This document shows positions 9,495-21,900 of a stretch of DNA of 64,000 bases, in pieces. Origin of the DNA: Fistulifera solaris (lineage: Eukaryota > Bacillariophyta > Bacillariophyceae > Naviculales > Stauroneidaceae); NCBI GenBank assembly GCA_030295235.1, contig AP026123.1, positions 310,001 through 374,000 of the forward strand, written 5' to 3'. How positions within the stretch are numbered: the stretch's first letter is position 1; each line of letters opens with the position of its first letter. Position numbers and translations under genes: made by a program. The notes under the pieces were generated by a model. That model was not told the origin of the DNA, ran no database searches, and was given only the letters and a program-made list of their open reading frames with translations.

Positions 9495-12400
9495 ATGTCC
9501 GCAAAGGCAGTCCGCGAATATCACGGCAAAAAACTCATTGCTCGTCATGTCGCTGCACTCTCCGAGCACCGCATCGATGATCGTTCCGTACTAGTCACTC
9601 CCGATACGGATCTTCGAACCCCGCCAGAACCATGGTTAACCGAGACGAGACTGGTGGTGAAACCGGATCAGTTAATTAAAAGACGCGGAAAGGCTGGTCT
9701 TGTGGGCATCAATTTAGATTGGCCAGGCGTTGTGCAGTGGATCTCCGAACGCATGGGCCAGGAGCAACAAATAGAACAGGTCGTTGGCGTGTTAGATCAT
9801 TTCATTGTGGAACCCTTTGTTTTTCATCAGCAACAGGATGAGTATTACGTGTGTATTCACAGCAATCGAGAAGGTGAAGAAATTCTTTTCACGGCCGAAG
9901 GAGGTGTGGATGTTGGAGACGTCGACGCAAAGGCGCAACGGCTCTTGGTGCCCATCGATGACAAGAGTCTTTCTGTCGAACGGTTTCTTCCGATTTTAAA
10001 CGGAGTCTCGGAAGATCGTGTGGGAAAACTCGCTTCTTTTCTATTGACTTTACTGAATGTCTACCGAAAGCTAAACTTTGTCTACATGGAGATCAATCCT
10101 TTGGTTTACATGAGCGATGGAAGAATCGCCCCGCTCGACTTGGCGGCTAAGATTGATGAGACTGCAGCTTTTTTGAATGCAACAGACTGGGGACACCTGG
10201 ATTTCCCTGCCCCCTTTGGACGCAAAGATTATCCAGAAGAGTCGTACATTCGCGAACTTGATTCGAAAACGGGTGCTTCCTTGAAGTTGACGATCTTGAA
10301 TCCGAACGGTAGGATTTGGACGATGGTCGCTGGTGGCGGCGCCAGTGTAGTATATGCGGATACTATTTCAGATTTGGGGTACGGTAACGAGGTAAGACAG
10401 ACAAATAGCTAAGGCTCTCGATTCCGTGTTGCATCTTTTCTTACGCTTTTCAAAATAGATTGCCAACTATGGCGAATACTCGGGAGCTCCTAGTACAGAG
10501 CATACCTATGAGTACGCCAAGACGCTAATCAGCTTGATGACAAAGGAAAAAGATCCTAGGGGTAAAATCTTTCTCATCGGTGGTGGAATAGCGAACTTCA
10601 CCGATGTCGCAGCTACATTCACTGGACTGATCAAAGCGATGCACGCATTCCAAGAAGAATTAAAGCTTCACAACATACAGATTTGGGTTCGTCGTGCGGG
10701 TCCCAACTACCAAGAGGGTCTTCAGCTGATGCGGACGTGCGGGAAGGAGACTGATCTGCCTATTCACATCTATGGGCCAGAAACGCACGTGACCGCTATA
10801 GTTCCCCTTGCTCTTGGTTTGGAAAAGGTAGAAAATATTCCTGAATTCGACGATCCCGGTCATCTAGACGCCAATCGAAAAGAGAAAGCAACGAAGAAAA
10901 TCCTAAAAAGAAACAGAAACGCCCCGATTATGTTGGGCAAGTTGCAGATCACGAAGCCGACCACAAGGTAGAGAATTTCACTGCCATGACGAGATGCGTG
11001 GTGTACGGCCTACAAAATCGGGCGGTGCAGGGTATGCTTGATTTTGATTTTATGTGTAAAAGAGCGAAACCTTCTGTGGCGGCAATGATTTTCCCTTTGC
11101 AGCCAATCATTTCGTGAAGTTCTATTGGGGGACAGACGAGATTTTAATGCCTGTCTACCAGAGTACAGAGGAAGCTTTGAGCAAACACAAAGAGGTTACA
11201 GTAGTCGTGAACTTTGCATCGTTTCGATCGGTCTATGATTCTGTTATGGAGATTCTCGAATACTCAAACCAGATTAAAACAATTGCGATCATTGCAGAAG
11301 GTGTTCCAGAATCGCAGACTCGCGCGTTCATCAAAGTTGCGAGTGAGAGAAATGTTGGGATTATTGGACCAGCAACTGTTGGTGGAATAAAGCCTGGATG
11401 TTTTCGAATTGGTAATACAGGTGGGATGCTTGATAACATAGTCATGTCGAAACTCTACAGACCTGGCTCCGTTGCGTATGTGTCTCGATCGGGTGGTTTA
11501 TCAAACGAGTTAAACAATCTGATTTGCCGAAATTCTGATGGTGTGTATGAGGGTGTCGCAATAGGAGGAGACCGATATCCAGGATCTCGTTTCATCGATC
11601 ATCTCCTTCGCTACAACGACAATCCGAACGTGCACATCCTTGTTCTATTAGGAGAGGTTGGTGGCGTCGATGAATACCAGGTTTGTGAGGCATTGAAAGA
11701 AGGTCGAATCTCAAAGCCGATGGTGGCATGGTGCATCGGCACGTGCGCGTCGATTTTTCCCTTCGAAGTTCAATTCGGACATGCAGGCGCATTAGCCCAC
11801 GGAGACCTGGAGACTGCGCGTGCCAAGAACCAGGCCCTGAAGGAAGCTGGTGCTCATGTTCCTGAAAACTTCTTTGAGTTTGGAAACACCCTAAAGCAGC
11901 TGTACCAATCTCTCGTTGATGCCGGGACACTGGTACCACAGCCCGAGCCGGAGCCTCCAAAGATTCCTATGGACTATTCATGGGCGAAACGTTTGGGCCT
12001 TGTCCGAAAGCCCGCTCAATTCATTTCGTCTATCTCTGACGACAGGGGCGAAGAGCTCACCTATAGCGGAATGCCGATAAGTGAAATATTTGAAAGAGAT
12101 CTCGGTATCGGTGGAGTATTGTCGCTCTTGTGGTTTCGCCGACAGCTTCCCCCCTTACGCCACAAAGTTTATCGAGATGATTTTGATGATTACAGCCGAT
12201 CATGGCCCGGCTGTATCGGGGGCACATAACACAATTGTTGCGACGCGTGCCGGTAAGGACCTAGTGTCTTCCCTTGCGAGTGGTCTATTGACAATTGGGC
12301 CTCGTTTTGGCGGGGCACTAGATGATGCAGCAATAATGTTTACCGAAGCAAGCGATGCTGGGCTTGATGCCGAGCAGTTTGTGAAAGATATGCGAAAACA

Positions 12401-12863
12401 GAACAAGCTAGTCATGGGAATAGGCCACAGAATCAAATCACTGACGAATCCGGACAAGCGTGTCGAAATCATCAAGAAGTATGCGCTCGAGAACTTTTCG
12501 GGCAATACTGTACTGGAGGTAAGCTACTGTTTTTTTTTCTCGGTCTTCGCAAGTGCAATTGACTCAACTTTTTTGTAGTTTGCCCTTGCGGTGGAACAAG
12601 TGACAACAAAGAAGAAAGCAAATCTAATTCTGAACGTAGATGGCTGTATCGCGGTCTGCTTCGTCGATATGCTGCGTACGTGTGGTGCATTCTCCAATCA
12701 AGAGGCTGACGAAATAATCAAAAATGGGAGTCTAAACGGTCTTTTCGTATTGGGTCGATCGATGGGTTTCATCGGCCATTTCCTGGATCAGAGAAGACTG
12801 AAGCAGGGATTGTATCGGCATCCTTGGGATGACATCAGTTACCTCGATACAACTGACGTCTAA
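9495..12863 (+). CDS. ACLY: ATP-citrate lyase, single-chain (animal-type) form
   Basis: The enzyme cleaves cytosolic citrate with ATP and CoA to acetyl-CoA and oxaloacetate, feeding fatty-acid and sterol synthesis. In order: an ATP-grasp/succinyl-CoA-synthetase-like half ([14 protein letters not shown]..., [10 protein letters not shown]), a lysine-rich linker, a CoA-binding/ligase half with the phospho-histidine loop FGHAGA (~11780), and a citrate-synthase-like C-terminus ([30 protein letters not shown]). About 1,080 residues agrees with the ~1,100 of animal ACLY; plants split it into two subunits. Introns: 10392-10458 and 12519-12578. Three one-base frame changes fall in short runs (A-runs ~10877-10911, TTT 11096-11098, CCCCCC 12149-12154). 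The residues on both sides align without loss, so a sequence error is more likely than a dead gene. Confidence 0.92.
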
Positions 12864-12964
12864 ATACTCTCATCAATAAACGATGTATATATTTACTAAT
12901 TAATCGACTAGGACTTGGACTGGTGCGCTATCGCGCTAAACACCTATTAGTATGGAAAACGAAC

Positions 12965-13641
12965 TCAAGCGCTTAGAATCTGAATGACTGCTTCGGCGCA
13001 CGCATCACTGGACTGGGGATTCTGGCCCGTCACCAAGTTTCCATCCGCACACGCCTTCGATTGCCAATCCTCCGCCTTTTCATACTTTGCTCCAAGTTCC
13101 TTGAATCGCGTTTCCAGCAAAAGGGAACAATGCCCTGCAGTTGCACCGCCAACTCTTCCGAATCGGCAAACCCCGTCACCACTTTGTCTTGCACGAGCGG
13201 AGTACCATCGGGCTTGTGGCATTGCGCGAGACCGATCGGACCATGACAGTCCGCTGCCACAACTTTACCGGCTGCGTATACCGTTTCAATGGCATGTTTG
13301 AGGACAGGGTTATCGATAAAGTCGACACAAGTACCGTGTCCTCCAGCCAAATAGATAGCATCGACGGATTGCCAGTCAATGTCGTCCAGTTTCTTCGTAT
13401 GACTGAGTGCGCCGACAGCGGCCGCATCGTGCATAAACTTCTTGCTAGCATCCGTAAAGAATCCTTCCTCTAGACTGTTTTGGTCAATGGGAACGGCCCC
13501 GCCTGCTGGTGAAGCCAAGATAACTTCGTAGCCTTGTTCGAGGAAGGCGTAATACGGAGTCGCGCATTCCTCCAACCACAAGCCCGTAGGATGACCTTTG
13601 AGTTCCGATGCGCTAGTGCAAACCAAGACGACTTTCACCAT
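12965..13641 (-). CDS. DJ-1/PfpI-family protein, Hsp31-like (copy 1)
   Basis: The protein starts MVKVVLVCTSASELKGHPTG. It carries the family's TGLWLEE glutamate segment, an AGGHGTCVDF turn and the nucleophile elbow ADCHGP with the reactive cysteine. These fit a class I glutamine-amidotransferase-like fold; relatives act as glyoxalase III, deglycase-like or chaperone proteins in stress. Length is about 225 residues. A one-base frame change at the AAAA run 13119-13122 separates the main part from the tail (LETRFKELGAKYEKAED...QILSA). The second copy 2.3 kb away reads through the same place as PFLIESRFKELGAKFEKAED, which shows how the two parts belong together. Confidence 0.85.
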
Positions 13642-14068
13642 TGTTATGTTATAGAAGTGTTAATCACTTTACGATTAAATAATTCAGCCTGTCAAGATTT
13701 GTTCATTATAATCTTTTCGAGGTGACGAAAGAATGAATAACGTCGTGGCATTCATCAAAGAAATCTAAAAAGATCCTGTAGCCTATAACCATAGCCTTAG
13801 TTGACGAGTAACTCGGTCGTCGAGCCTAACGCAGCTCTTGGTAGTCTAAACTAGAGATTTCTTTGCTCTAGAAAGATTGATTTCAATAACTTTAGCAAGA
13901 GCAAGCTCGGGCTACAGAACTCGTGGTAAAGTTCTAGAGAACAATGAGTGTCAAATGAAAACCATCTAATTTTATAAAAACAATTATTTTGGGGGACATG
14001 TCGCACTCCAAGAGCCGCCTTCCAACATCCTACAGAAGCAATTTGACACTCCAGCATCACTGCATGGC
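13642..14068. other. Intergenic, AT-rich
   Basis: This lies between the start of DJ-1 copy 1 and the 3' end of the small secreted protein gene. No gene, repeat or RNA is recognised. Confidence 0.35.
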
Positions 14069-14482
14069 TTAATGCCCAAATCCGAAGCCACGATCGGGCC
14101 AGTGGCGTTGCTCCTCTTCATCTGCCGGCTCACCCTTCATGCTTCTACTTTTCTTGCTTTTCGGGGATGTCTCATAGTCACCACCCTTACCGCCCTTGCC
14201 TCCTTTTCCTCCCTTGCCACCTTTCTTCGAGGCAGAAACCGGAACATCATCGTCGTCGTCATGATGACCGAAATCTATGCCGTGATCGTCGTGAAAGATA
14301 CCGAAGAATTTCAGTTGGCGACGATGACGACGATGATGATGATCTGCATCCACATGAATGTGGGTTCGTAATTTTCTCCTCTTCACATGTCGCACTTGCG
14401 GGGATGACTCGACGGCTTCATCAGATGCGTGCGCAACAGCAGCGATGAGACCGAGAACGAAGACAGAGAAGAAAGCTTTCAT
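14069..14482 (-). CDS. Small secreted His/Asp/Lys-Gly-rich protein with RXL processing motifs (silaffin-like)
   Basis: This 137-residue protein has a clear signal peptide (MKAFFSVFVLGLIAAVAHAS). The mature part has RRKL (35-38) and RRQL (54-57 region), a His/Arg cluster DADHHHRRHRR (45-55), an acidic run HHDDDDD (73-79), then KKGGKGGKGGKGGKGG (86-101) and a Ser/Lys patch SPKSKKSRSMKG (106-117). Diatom silaffins and related silica proteins combine a signal peptide, RXL cleavage sites, and lysine- and serine-rich tracts that receive polyamines and phosphate, so a biosilica or cell-wall role is plausible. Metal binding by the His/Asp cluster is an alternative. The frame is intact. It lies between two DJ-1 paralogues, all on the minus strand. 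Confidence 0.65.
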   Translation of the reverse strand: MKAFFSVFVLGLIAAVAHASDEAVESSPQVRHVKRRKLRTHIHVDADHHHRRHRRQLKFFGIFHDDHGIDFGHHDDDDDVPVSASKKGGKGGKGGKGGKGGDYETSPKSKKSRSMKGEPADEEEQRHWPDRGFGFGH

Positions 14483-15262
14483 GGTGCACGCTCAGCTTGG
14501 TGTTTTATGCAATCGTAAAACTTTTCCGAAAGAGAGTTCGCTTGACGCGGAAGACAACAATGACCGAAGATTCGGATATGTGGTATCTTGTTGCATAACG
14601 CCATTTTTCGCAATCAAACATTATAGAAGCATTTGGTCGTTGTTTCATTTGTTGATTGTGCGTCGAGAAAAATGTGAGCATCGTCACAAATTTCTTGACA
14701 AAAATTATTGTTGTTGATACGTTGATACGTCAACGGACACATAAATGGCACTGGACAGTACATTAAGATGCCTTGTAAATTCACTGCTATGCAGTGTATT
14801 GTGAACCTGCCATGATTGTGCGACATACGACTGAACCTCGATTCTACAGTCCCGGAAAAGTGACAATGTCTATCATGTGTTTATAACGCGACGGAACTGT
14901 AGTACCGTATCTATCCACTTCTACAATATTGCTCATGGTAACTAGCCCCCAAGTGAAATTACTAAGAATTACACAGAATGCAGATCCATAAAAAAAGGCA
15001 CATTGTGGTTAGCAAAGTCTCACGATTTCGGCATAGGAGTAAGTAGACTCCTATGATTACAGCGTTCATTATTCCAAGTGTAGGGGCCTGGATTTTCGGT
15101 ATAGATATATGTAAATAATGTAAAATTAGTTATGATTGATGAAACTTTTTGGCATGGGCAAACAACAAGACTTCCCTCCCAAAAGTCTCTGCCGGAAAAT
15201 CGATATGCTCCGCATCTTCATGACTGTCTGTCACTATGATAATCCTATCATTCCAATGTGTT
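14483..15262. other. Intergenic between silaffin-like gene and DJ-1 copy 2
   Basis: About 780 bp of AT-rich sequence with only short random frames. Presumably it contains the upstream region of the secreted-protein gene and the 3' end of the second DJ-1 gene. Nothing else is recognised. Confidence 0.35.
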
Positions 15263-15939
15263 CTAGTGGCTAAGGATATCGATGACAGCAGAAGCACAAG
15301 CCGAAGAGCTTTGAGGGTTCTGTCCCGTCACGATATTATTGTCAGTGCAAGCTCGGGAATGGAAATCCTCCGCTTTCTCAAACTTTGCTCCAAGTTCTTT
15401 AAAGCGACTTTCAATCAAGAAAGGAACAGCGTCTTGTAACTGCATCGCATATTCCTCAGAATCCGAGTACGCGGTGACCGATTTGCCTTGCACCAAAGGT
15501 GTTCCGTCGGACTTCTTGCACTGAGCAAGAGCAATAGGACCGTGACAATCGGCTGCAACAACTTTGTCCGCCGCATAAATGGTTTCGATTGCGCTTTTCA
15601 ATGTGGGGTTATCCACAAAGTCCACACAAGCGCCATGCCCCCCAGCTAGATAAATCGCATCAACAGAATTCCAATCAATGTCATCGAGTTTCTTGGTGTG
15701 ACAAAGGGCGGCAACAGCGGCTGCATCGTGCATGAACTTTTGCTAGCATCCGTGAAGTATTCATCACCCAAGCTGTTCTCATCGATAGGGACGGCCCCTC
15801 CAGCTGGAGAAGCTAAGATGACTTCGTAGCCCTTTTCGAGGAAGGCATAATAAGGTGTCGCGCATTCTTCCAACCACAAGCCCGTTGGATGCCCATTCAA
15901 TTCAGGGGCACTCGTGCAAACCAAAACAACTTTCACCAT
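15263..15939 (-). CDS. DJ-1/PfpI-family protein, Hsp31-like (copy 2)
   Basis: This close paralogue of the gene at 12965-13641 begins MVKVVLVCTSAPELNGHPTG. It has the same TGLWLEE, AGGHGACVDF and ADCHGP landmarks and the C-terminal GQNPQSSSACASAVIDILSH. The reactive cysteine is kept. A one-base frame change falls in the TTTT run 15738-15741 between YFTDAS and KFMHDAAAV; copy 1 has the unbroken YFTDASKKFMHDAAAV there... so the break is probably a miscounted base. Same orientation and spacing suggest tandem duplication with the silaffin-like gene caught or inserted between the copies. Confidence 0.83.
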
Positions 15940-16521
15940 TTTACAATTTTTCAGTCCTCAAACAATGTTCAGTACCAGCAATCGAGAAGATAATTTGTGC
16001 TGACTGATGCGCGTTAAGGAACGTGGTACGTGTTCGCATCGAAAGTCTTCAGAGAAATTACCTGGTACCAGCGATCGAATTCGCTTCTCAAATCGAAATT
16101 GCCCAGAAAAATGTTGCACCTAATCTGCAATAATGAGCTATTGCGGATCAGTTCGCACCTGATGTACCGACACATAAGGTGATCCTTCACTGAACGAGGG
16201 AAAACCGTCGCTACACACTGGACTGATTTCCCAACATTATGCCAATACGAAGTGAGACACCAGACATCAACGACTAAATGCTGGGAAGCGTTTCAACCAT
16301 GAGAAGAGATTCATGCATCGCGCATCTCAAGAAGATAGATCGAAGTTATTGTGAATGATGAAGCGATCCTTTCAGCGGCTAGGCGCTGTTCGATTGGAGT
16401 CGAATCGCGCTTTATCGATATAGACTTGTCGTCACTGGAAGAAGTTGAGAGCGACGAATGCCGCAAGAGTGAAAATGAGGCCAGTTTGGTCAAGGAGAGA
16501 CATTTGGCTCCTTATAAAAAC
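15940..16521. other. Intergenic
   Basis: This lies between DJ-1 copy 2 and the 3' end of the methyltransferase-like gene. No coding, RNA or repeat signal was found. Confidence 0.35.
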
Positions 16522-17819
16522 TCATGAATTCCGCAATACCGATGCAATCTTTTCCGACAGTGGATTTCGCACTGAAGCAAATGCTTCAATCACTGTAGCA
16601 CCATCCGTGAGTCCACTCAACATGAGAAGATCGCGCATGGCAAGATCAACAACACGAGACCGACCGTCTTTATTGGTTTTGTATTCATCATAGCACTGGT
16701 AATGTTTTGGATCCGCTAAGTCGACGTCGTCGGTCACAATCCACATCCAGTGCTCCAGGCTCCAGCTGAGGTACACGGGTAGTAAGTAGTTCTCACGCAA
16801 ACAGGCATAGAACAAGACGATGTGCTCCCGAACGAATTCGAAATCCATCATCATCAAAATCGACCCTTTGGTCAAGGGACCGAGTCCAGCGAGTTGCTGT
16901 TGAAGGTGTTGATTGCTCTTTGCACTATCAATCGAAATGAGAGCTACGGGACGATGACCTAATGCCTCCGGATTGAGTGTCTCTTTACTGATAAAGCCTT
17001 GCCGTGAGATGACTGTAGGAAAGGTCGGCTTGACGCCGTATTCCCAAAGGAAATGAAAGTTGTCATTTTGTTGCGTATATTCCGGGTGTTCGTCTTTGAG
17101 CCACGGGTGCATTCTCTGTATAGCTCTAAAATTCATCAACCCGCTAAAGGTGTCGTAGACAAATAAAGTATTCTCTTTGACTCCATTTTTGCGCATTCCG
17201 ACCGCAATGCATTTCGTTGACAAACCCAAAAGGGTCCTAACTCCACAACAACATTATTGGGATCTTTTGTTGCGGCGAAACCAGCCAGCGTGAGAGGAAT
17301 ACAAGCCATATTCGTGCCGAGACCATTGTGTTGTCTTCCATTGGGATAATGCGTCAGATTATAGATATTCATCTGCGGATCGTCCTCCCACAACACAGTG
17401 GGTATTTCATGTGCTGTATGGTCGGGATGTTGACTGTAATGCGCATACCCTCCAAAACATATGTTGTCCTTGGTGTGGCGAATGCACGCCTTTCTCCGTT
17501 GCACTTCGGCAGATGGTGACGTGTGTAAGTGTTGTCGCAATAGTTGAACGAGAATAGCAGCGGGAGTGTCTGGGTTTTGATACACAAAATCATTCAGCTC
17601 CTTCAATGACGTTGCCGGCGATTGCGAGGTAACCACAGACTCGAGTGTATTTTTGAGAGCGGGAAGAAAGTCGAGGTCTATCGAAATTTGCGGGGCATTC
17701 ATCCACAGATGTCGGGTGTTGATTAGAAAGACGACGTCGGCGACCAAGATGAAAATGAAAAGAACACGGATGAAGAAGGAAAAGGTCCCTCGCAGAGAGC
17801 AAATGCTTGCGCGCGTCAT
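16522..17819 (-). CDS. Membrane-anchored SAM methyltransferase-like protein (TylF-like)
   Basis: The N-terminus is basic and followed by one transmembrane helix (FFIRVLFIFILVADVVFLI, about residues 15-34), giving type II topology. About 160 residues in, NNVVVELGPF-GLSTKCIAVG looks like the glycine-rich SAM loop (E-G-x-G-G-S/T type), followed by LFVYDTFSG, typical of TylF/macrocin O-methyltransferase relatives that have an acidic residue after strand two. A C-terminal part with LSWSLEHWMWIVTDDVD is unusual. A Golgi sugar or glycan O-methyltransferase is an inference. A one-base frame change at AAAA 17228-17231 lies inside the SAM loop; an extra T on the coding strand would give GPFLGLSTK. Total about 430 residues. 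Confidence 0.55.
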
Positions 17820-18940
17820 CCTTTTTATCGATTCCGGGCCGATTCTCCCCGCCTTTCAAAGAATAACCAACGTCGGCTCTTCACACAAGACCCGTACAGC
17901 AAGTAAATCGGTGAGGATGCAAAATACGCAAGGAAATGCCGCAGAGAATATAGTACGGACTAAAAACGCAAACAGTAACAAAATATAGGTCTACAAAAAG
18001 CAGCGCGAAAAATAGTGTGTTTTAACCGGTACTCGCTACGACACTTAGACCGCGAATAAACCAATCGTGCGACATTGGGCGACATTTTAAGGGCTGGTCA
18101 CTGGTCACACGTCGGGAGGGACTGGAAAAATTGCGCTGTAGATTTGTACCAGATTTCTACGTATGTACATACAAACCTATAGTAGAGGTACCAAAAATTC
18201 GACGCGACAATTACACGACGACCATGGCGAAATGACAATTCATGCGCTTCTATCTCTTGCTAGAAGTTAAACCAGCGGTTCAATTTGACACCATTGACTT
18301 AAAACCATCAAAGGGAAGATAGTTGCGAAAATTTGAACCGCTGGAACGCTAAAATAGCTGAGATATCCGCTTTCAAGTAAATTTGTGTCTCGTGGATGAT
18401 TGGCTTCTCTTCTTTATGCCATGATTCGAGCAATTATTACAATGATCAAAACATCATTAAATCCTTCTTTATCTTTATGTTTCAACTGTACATTATCACG
18501 GTGATTTGTCGATAGCGCAGCAAGTGACATCGCGACAACAGCAAGACGACCATCGTCGGTGACCATTCATATGACTGTATCTGCTGATAAACGCGTCAAA
18601 TCTCTCTCATATTCAACAAAAATAAGCGTCTTACGCTTGAAAAGCATCCTGTCGAAAATGAGAGAAACTGAAGCTACAGTAGAGAAGATTTTCTTTGTCG
18701 CGCAAACTTGCTGTCACTGCCTTTATTAGTTTTCAAGGTTTTCTCTACAACCCAAGCACTTATGGCCAAAATAACAGCACCATTAAATCCGCCTCTTAAC
18801 GGTCAATTGACCTATGAAAGATCTCATCGATTGGGCTACAGCGCATTGATTGATTGTCTACCATGTTAGACCTTGCAGCTTGCGGTATTTTCATTCAGAC
18901 GCTTTCGTGATTCAAGCTTCACTATACTCCGTAATATTTA
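17820..18940. other. Intergenic region with one inverted repeat
   Basis: About 1.1 kb separates the divergent methyltransferase-like and CTC1-like genes. Apart from a 12-bp perfect inverted repeat at 18272-18344, nothing is recognised. The true first exon of the next gene may lie here. Confidence 0.35.
18272..18344. repeat. Perfect 12-bp inverted repeat, 49-bp loop
   Basis: CCAGCGGTTCAA at 18272-18283 is matched by its exact reverse complement TTGAACCGCTGG at 18333-18344, and the match extends imperfectly inward (ttt/aaa). It could be a hairpin, a small MITE remnant or a protein-binding site. Confidence 0.5.
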
Positions 18941-21900
18941 GTGTACAAGCACGTATTATCGCGGAGCGCATTTTTCGTGAAACCGCAGCCCTTATTGATT
19001 TCGCAAAATGGACGAACCTTTCATTGCAATGTGTTTATTCATCATTCATCATCAAACAGTTCGTTGGTACAAAATATTACGATGTACCATGAGAACATCA
19101 CTCAAGATGCCGCTTTGACAGGAACAATCCATTTTGTTTGCGAATTACGAAGGCCGGGAAAGAAGAGAAAGCATACCGAAACGCGCGGCCCTCAGATTGT
19201 CGGCTGGAGTTTTCGATGTCACCATGGAGTCGAGTATCTGCTGTCTTTTCCCATTCGCTGCTATCACAATGCTTTACGTGCATGGCAGCAAAGCCTTGTG
19301 GTTCACTTGGAGAAATTTACCTTAGTCCCCATATCGACGACGACCAGATTCGACCATCTCATCGAAGTGCACGAGGACGGGCTCATCGTACCTGCAATCC
19401 GAAACCAAGCCAGAGACGCGCGTCTTGACAAAGATAACGCCTGGACTCTGGCCCAGATATCACTCAAAGAAGCTTTGGATATTCATCTGCAACGACAAGT
19501 ACAGAATTACCGCTCATACAAAGACTCGCAGTCACGGAAATACTCGTTTCGAGCAACCATTCAAGCTGTTACGCCCATCTTTACTTTGGACCCCTCCGAT
19601 CCGTTTTGTTTGCTTCCAAGTCGAAGATGAAGGATATCGATCTGTATTAGTGCTTCAAAAAGAGGCCCTGGCGTGCAGTACATTGTTGATTCCGGGGGAT
19701 ACCTGTTACTTTTGCGACGTCACTCGAATCGCATGGAAAGTTCCTGACGAACTGAATCAAGAGCGCTTTGCCCATTTGCAAGCAAACGTCCCAACGCATG
19801 TTTTTGTCGCTCACAACAGAGACCAAATTGCTATCTTGAATAGTCCTCAGCGGTCTGAAGTGTCTCCATCGCTCACTGGTTGTATCACACGCGTTCACAG
19901 CGTGCATTCACAAAACTCGTACCCGGGCAGCGTTTCGATTCAATACATCGACTTGATTACCGAAGACGGGACCGACTGCAGGCTCTATCTCGAATATTTC
20001 CCCATGTCCTCCACCTTGCAACTAAGCTTACGAAGTGGAATTACTATCATGGCCACCAACATACATGAGCTAGGGCAAGGGCATTTTGCAGCGTGCTCAC
20101 GATCGAGCATTCATGTTCAAAGCATGCGACCTGATCTACCTTTTGGAACTCATCTGAACTTGCGGTCGATCGTTTTACTCCCTTGACTTACACGCGAATA
20201 CGGAAAACGTGCTATGACACAGCTTTGTCCACTCTGTTGTCTGAATTTCTCGATGGGTTCGACCGTATCGACGCTCCCAGTGTCCGGCATTGGGCGCGTA
20301 GCTGGCTACAACATCATGGAGTTATCAGCAGTAGTGCCACCCCACCTCCCTCGACGAAATGTGTATGCAGAATTCTTTGATCATCAGGATGAGGCGGTGG
20401 ATGTAGACGACGACGGTGCCGAACGATCCGGATGCCATTTGAGCCGGGACCTGCAAAGGGCACCCAAATTGCCCTTCCTAATACAACTGAACGATATTCG
20501 AAACGAAGCGATTCGTGTCCTTCAAGATAGGTTAGATCGTTACATTGCAAATAATCGTGTTCGGGTAGGATGGAGTGCTTCGTTCACGTTGGGTGCCGAG
20601 GATCTAAACGTCAACCTGAATCCCAGAAAGTGTTTGAATGCAGCAATTTATTCGGGTGGTGCTGTCGTGTCTGCTTCAGGACCTGTGCATACAAATGATG
20701 CAAGCATGTTGTTGTTAAGTATCAGCAATGGAAACACCGTTCTACCCATTGTTGTAGAGAGCAATGCTGATGTTTCGCCCCACACACATGCACTCTTTGG
20801 TTTGGAGAGTATCACTACGTCCGTCCTCTGCCTGGGTGCGAGTCCTAGAGGAGATAACGACGTACGGAGCGAAGGAGGGGCAGATGTCTGTATTCTTCCT
20901 GTGTTTGGTGGAGATAGTCGTTTCCATGGGCCGTGTGTTTTGATACGAGTGACAAATCAGAATTGGATATTCATTGCCAGTTTTCATATAGAAGCAAAGA
21001 CTCTCCTTAAGATATCTACTGACGAATCACCGATCGAAAGGGAAGCTGCCGAGACTCGACCGTGCCGCGCACCGGTACATTTGGGCGATGTAGCATTACC
21101 AACTTTCGACACGTCTCCTAATACAAGCGACCGGATGTGTGTCAGCTTGCTTGCGAGGAAACAGTTCGCTTTCATGCGATTGAAGAAGGGGAGCTACGGA
21201 GGCATCACACTTACTCTTGCACATATGCCTTTACGAAAAGCATCTATGGACGAAGTGAACGATCTTTCGGATCCACGCGGTGTGACTCTGCAATCCATTG
21301 ATTGTAGGCCTTTTCTTCTGTTGGACGAAGTTGCCACAAGGCAAATGGAAGCTTTCTTTTCTTGCTCGTCCATAGCAGCAACTGGTGTGCTGAGTGAGCA
21401 AATAGCCACAGCTCTAGCTTTTTGGAAAATCGCAAGCTCTGAAACACAATGCTTTCTGTTACATGGCGGTTTGGACGAATTGAGGTCCGGTGCAAGTACG
21501 TTTTGCCACAGTCGGAACATCACTGTCCTTGTGCCGCTAAACAATTTTCAACGCGATCCGAAACGAGGATATTTACGGATACGCTCCAATTTCAACGACA
21601 TTGTCGCTTTCCCCGTCGGTTCAGCGAAAAGATTTGCAAGGTCTGTCGATGAGAATGGTTTGTTCGAATACATCGGAGGCGGGAAGATGATTGCTGGTAT
21701 GTTGGGACGCCATCGTAATCGAAATCAGTATGGAGATATAGCGATTGGTGAGCTCACTTCCACGATATGGAGTCAAAGAGACGACGGGGTTCCTACTTGC
21801 TCGATTGGGGAAATGTTCCGAAGCCTTTGTCTTGACTTACAAAGCGGGACATGTACTCATTTAGCACCCTCTTTGACGCGTCGAGTGGTCGGCACTTTCT

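Noticed and set aside
14072-14448. Two plus-strand frames opposite the silaffin-like gene
   Set aside because: They are antisense shadows created by the His/Asp and Gly/Lys codon runs.
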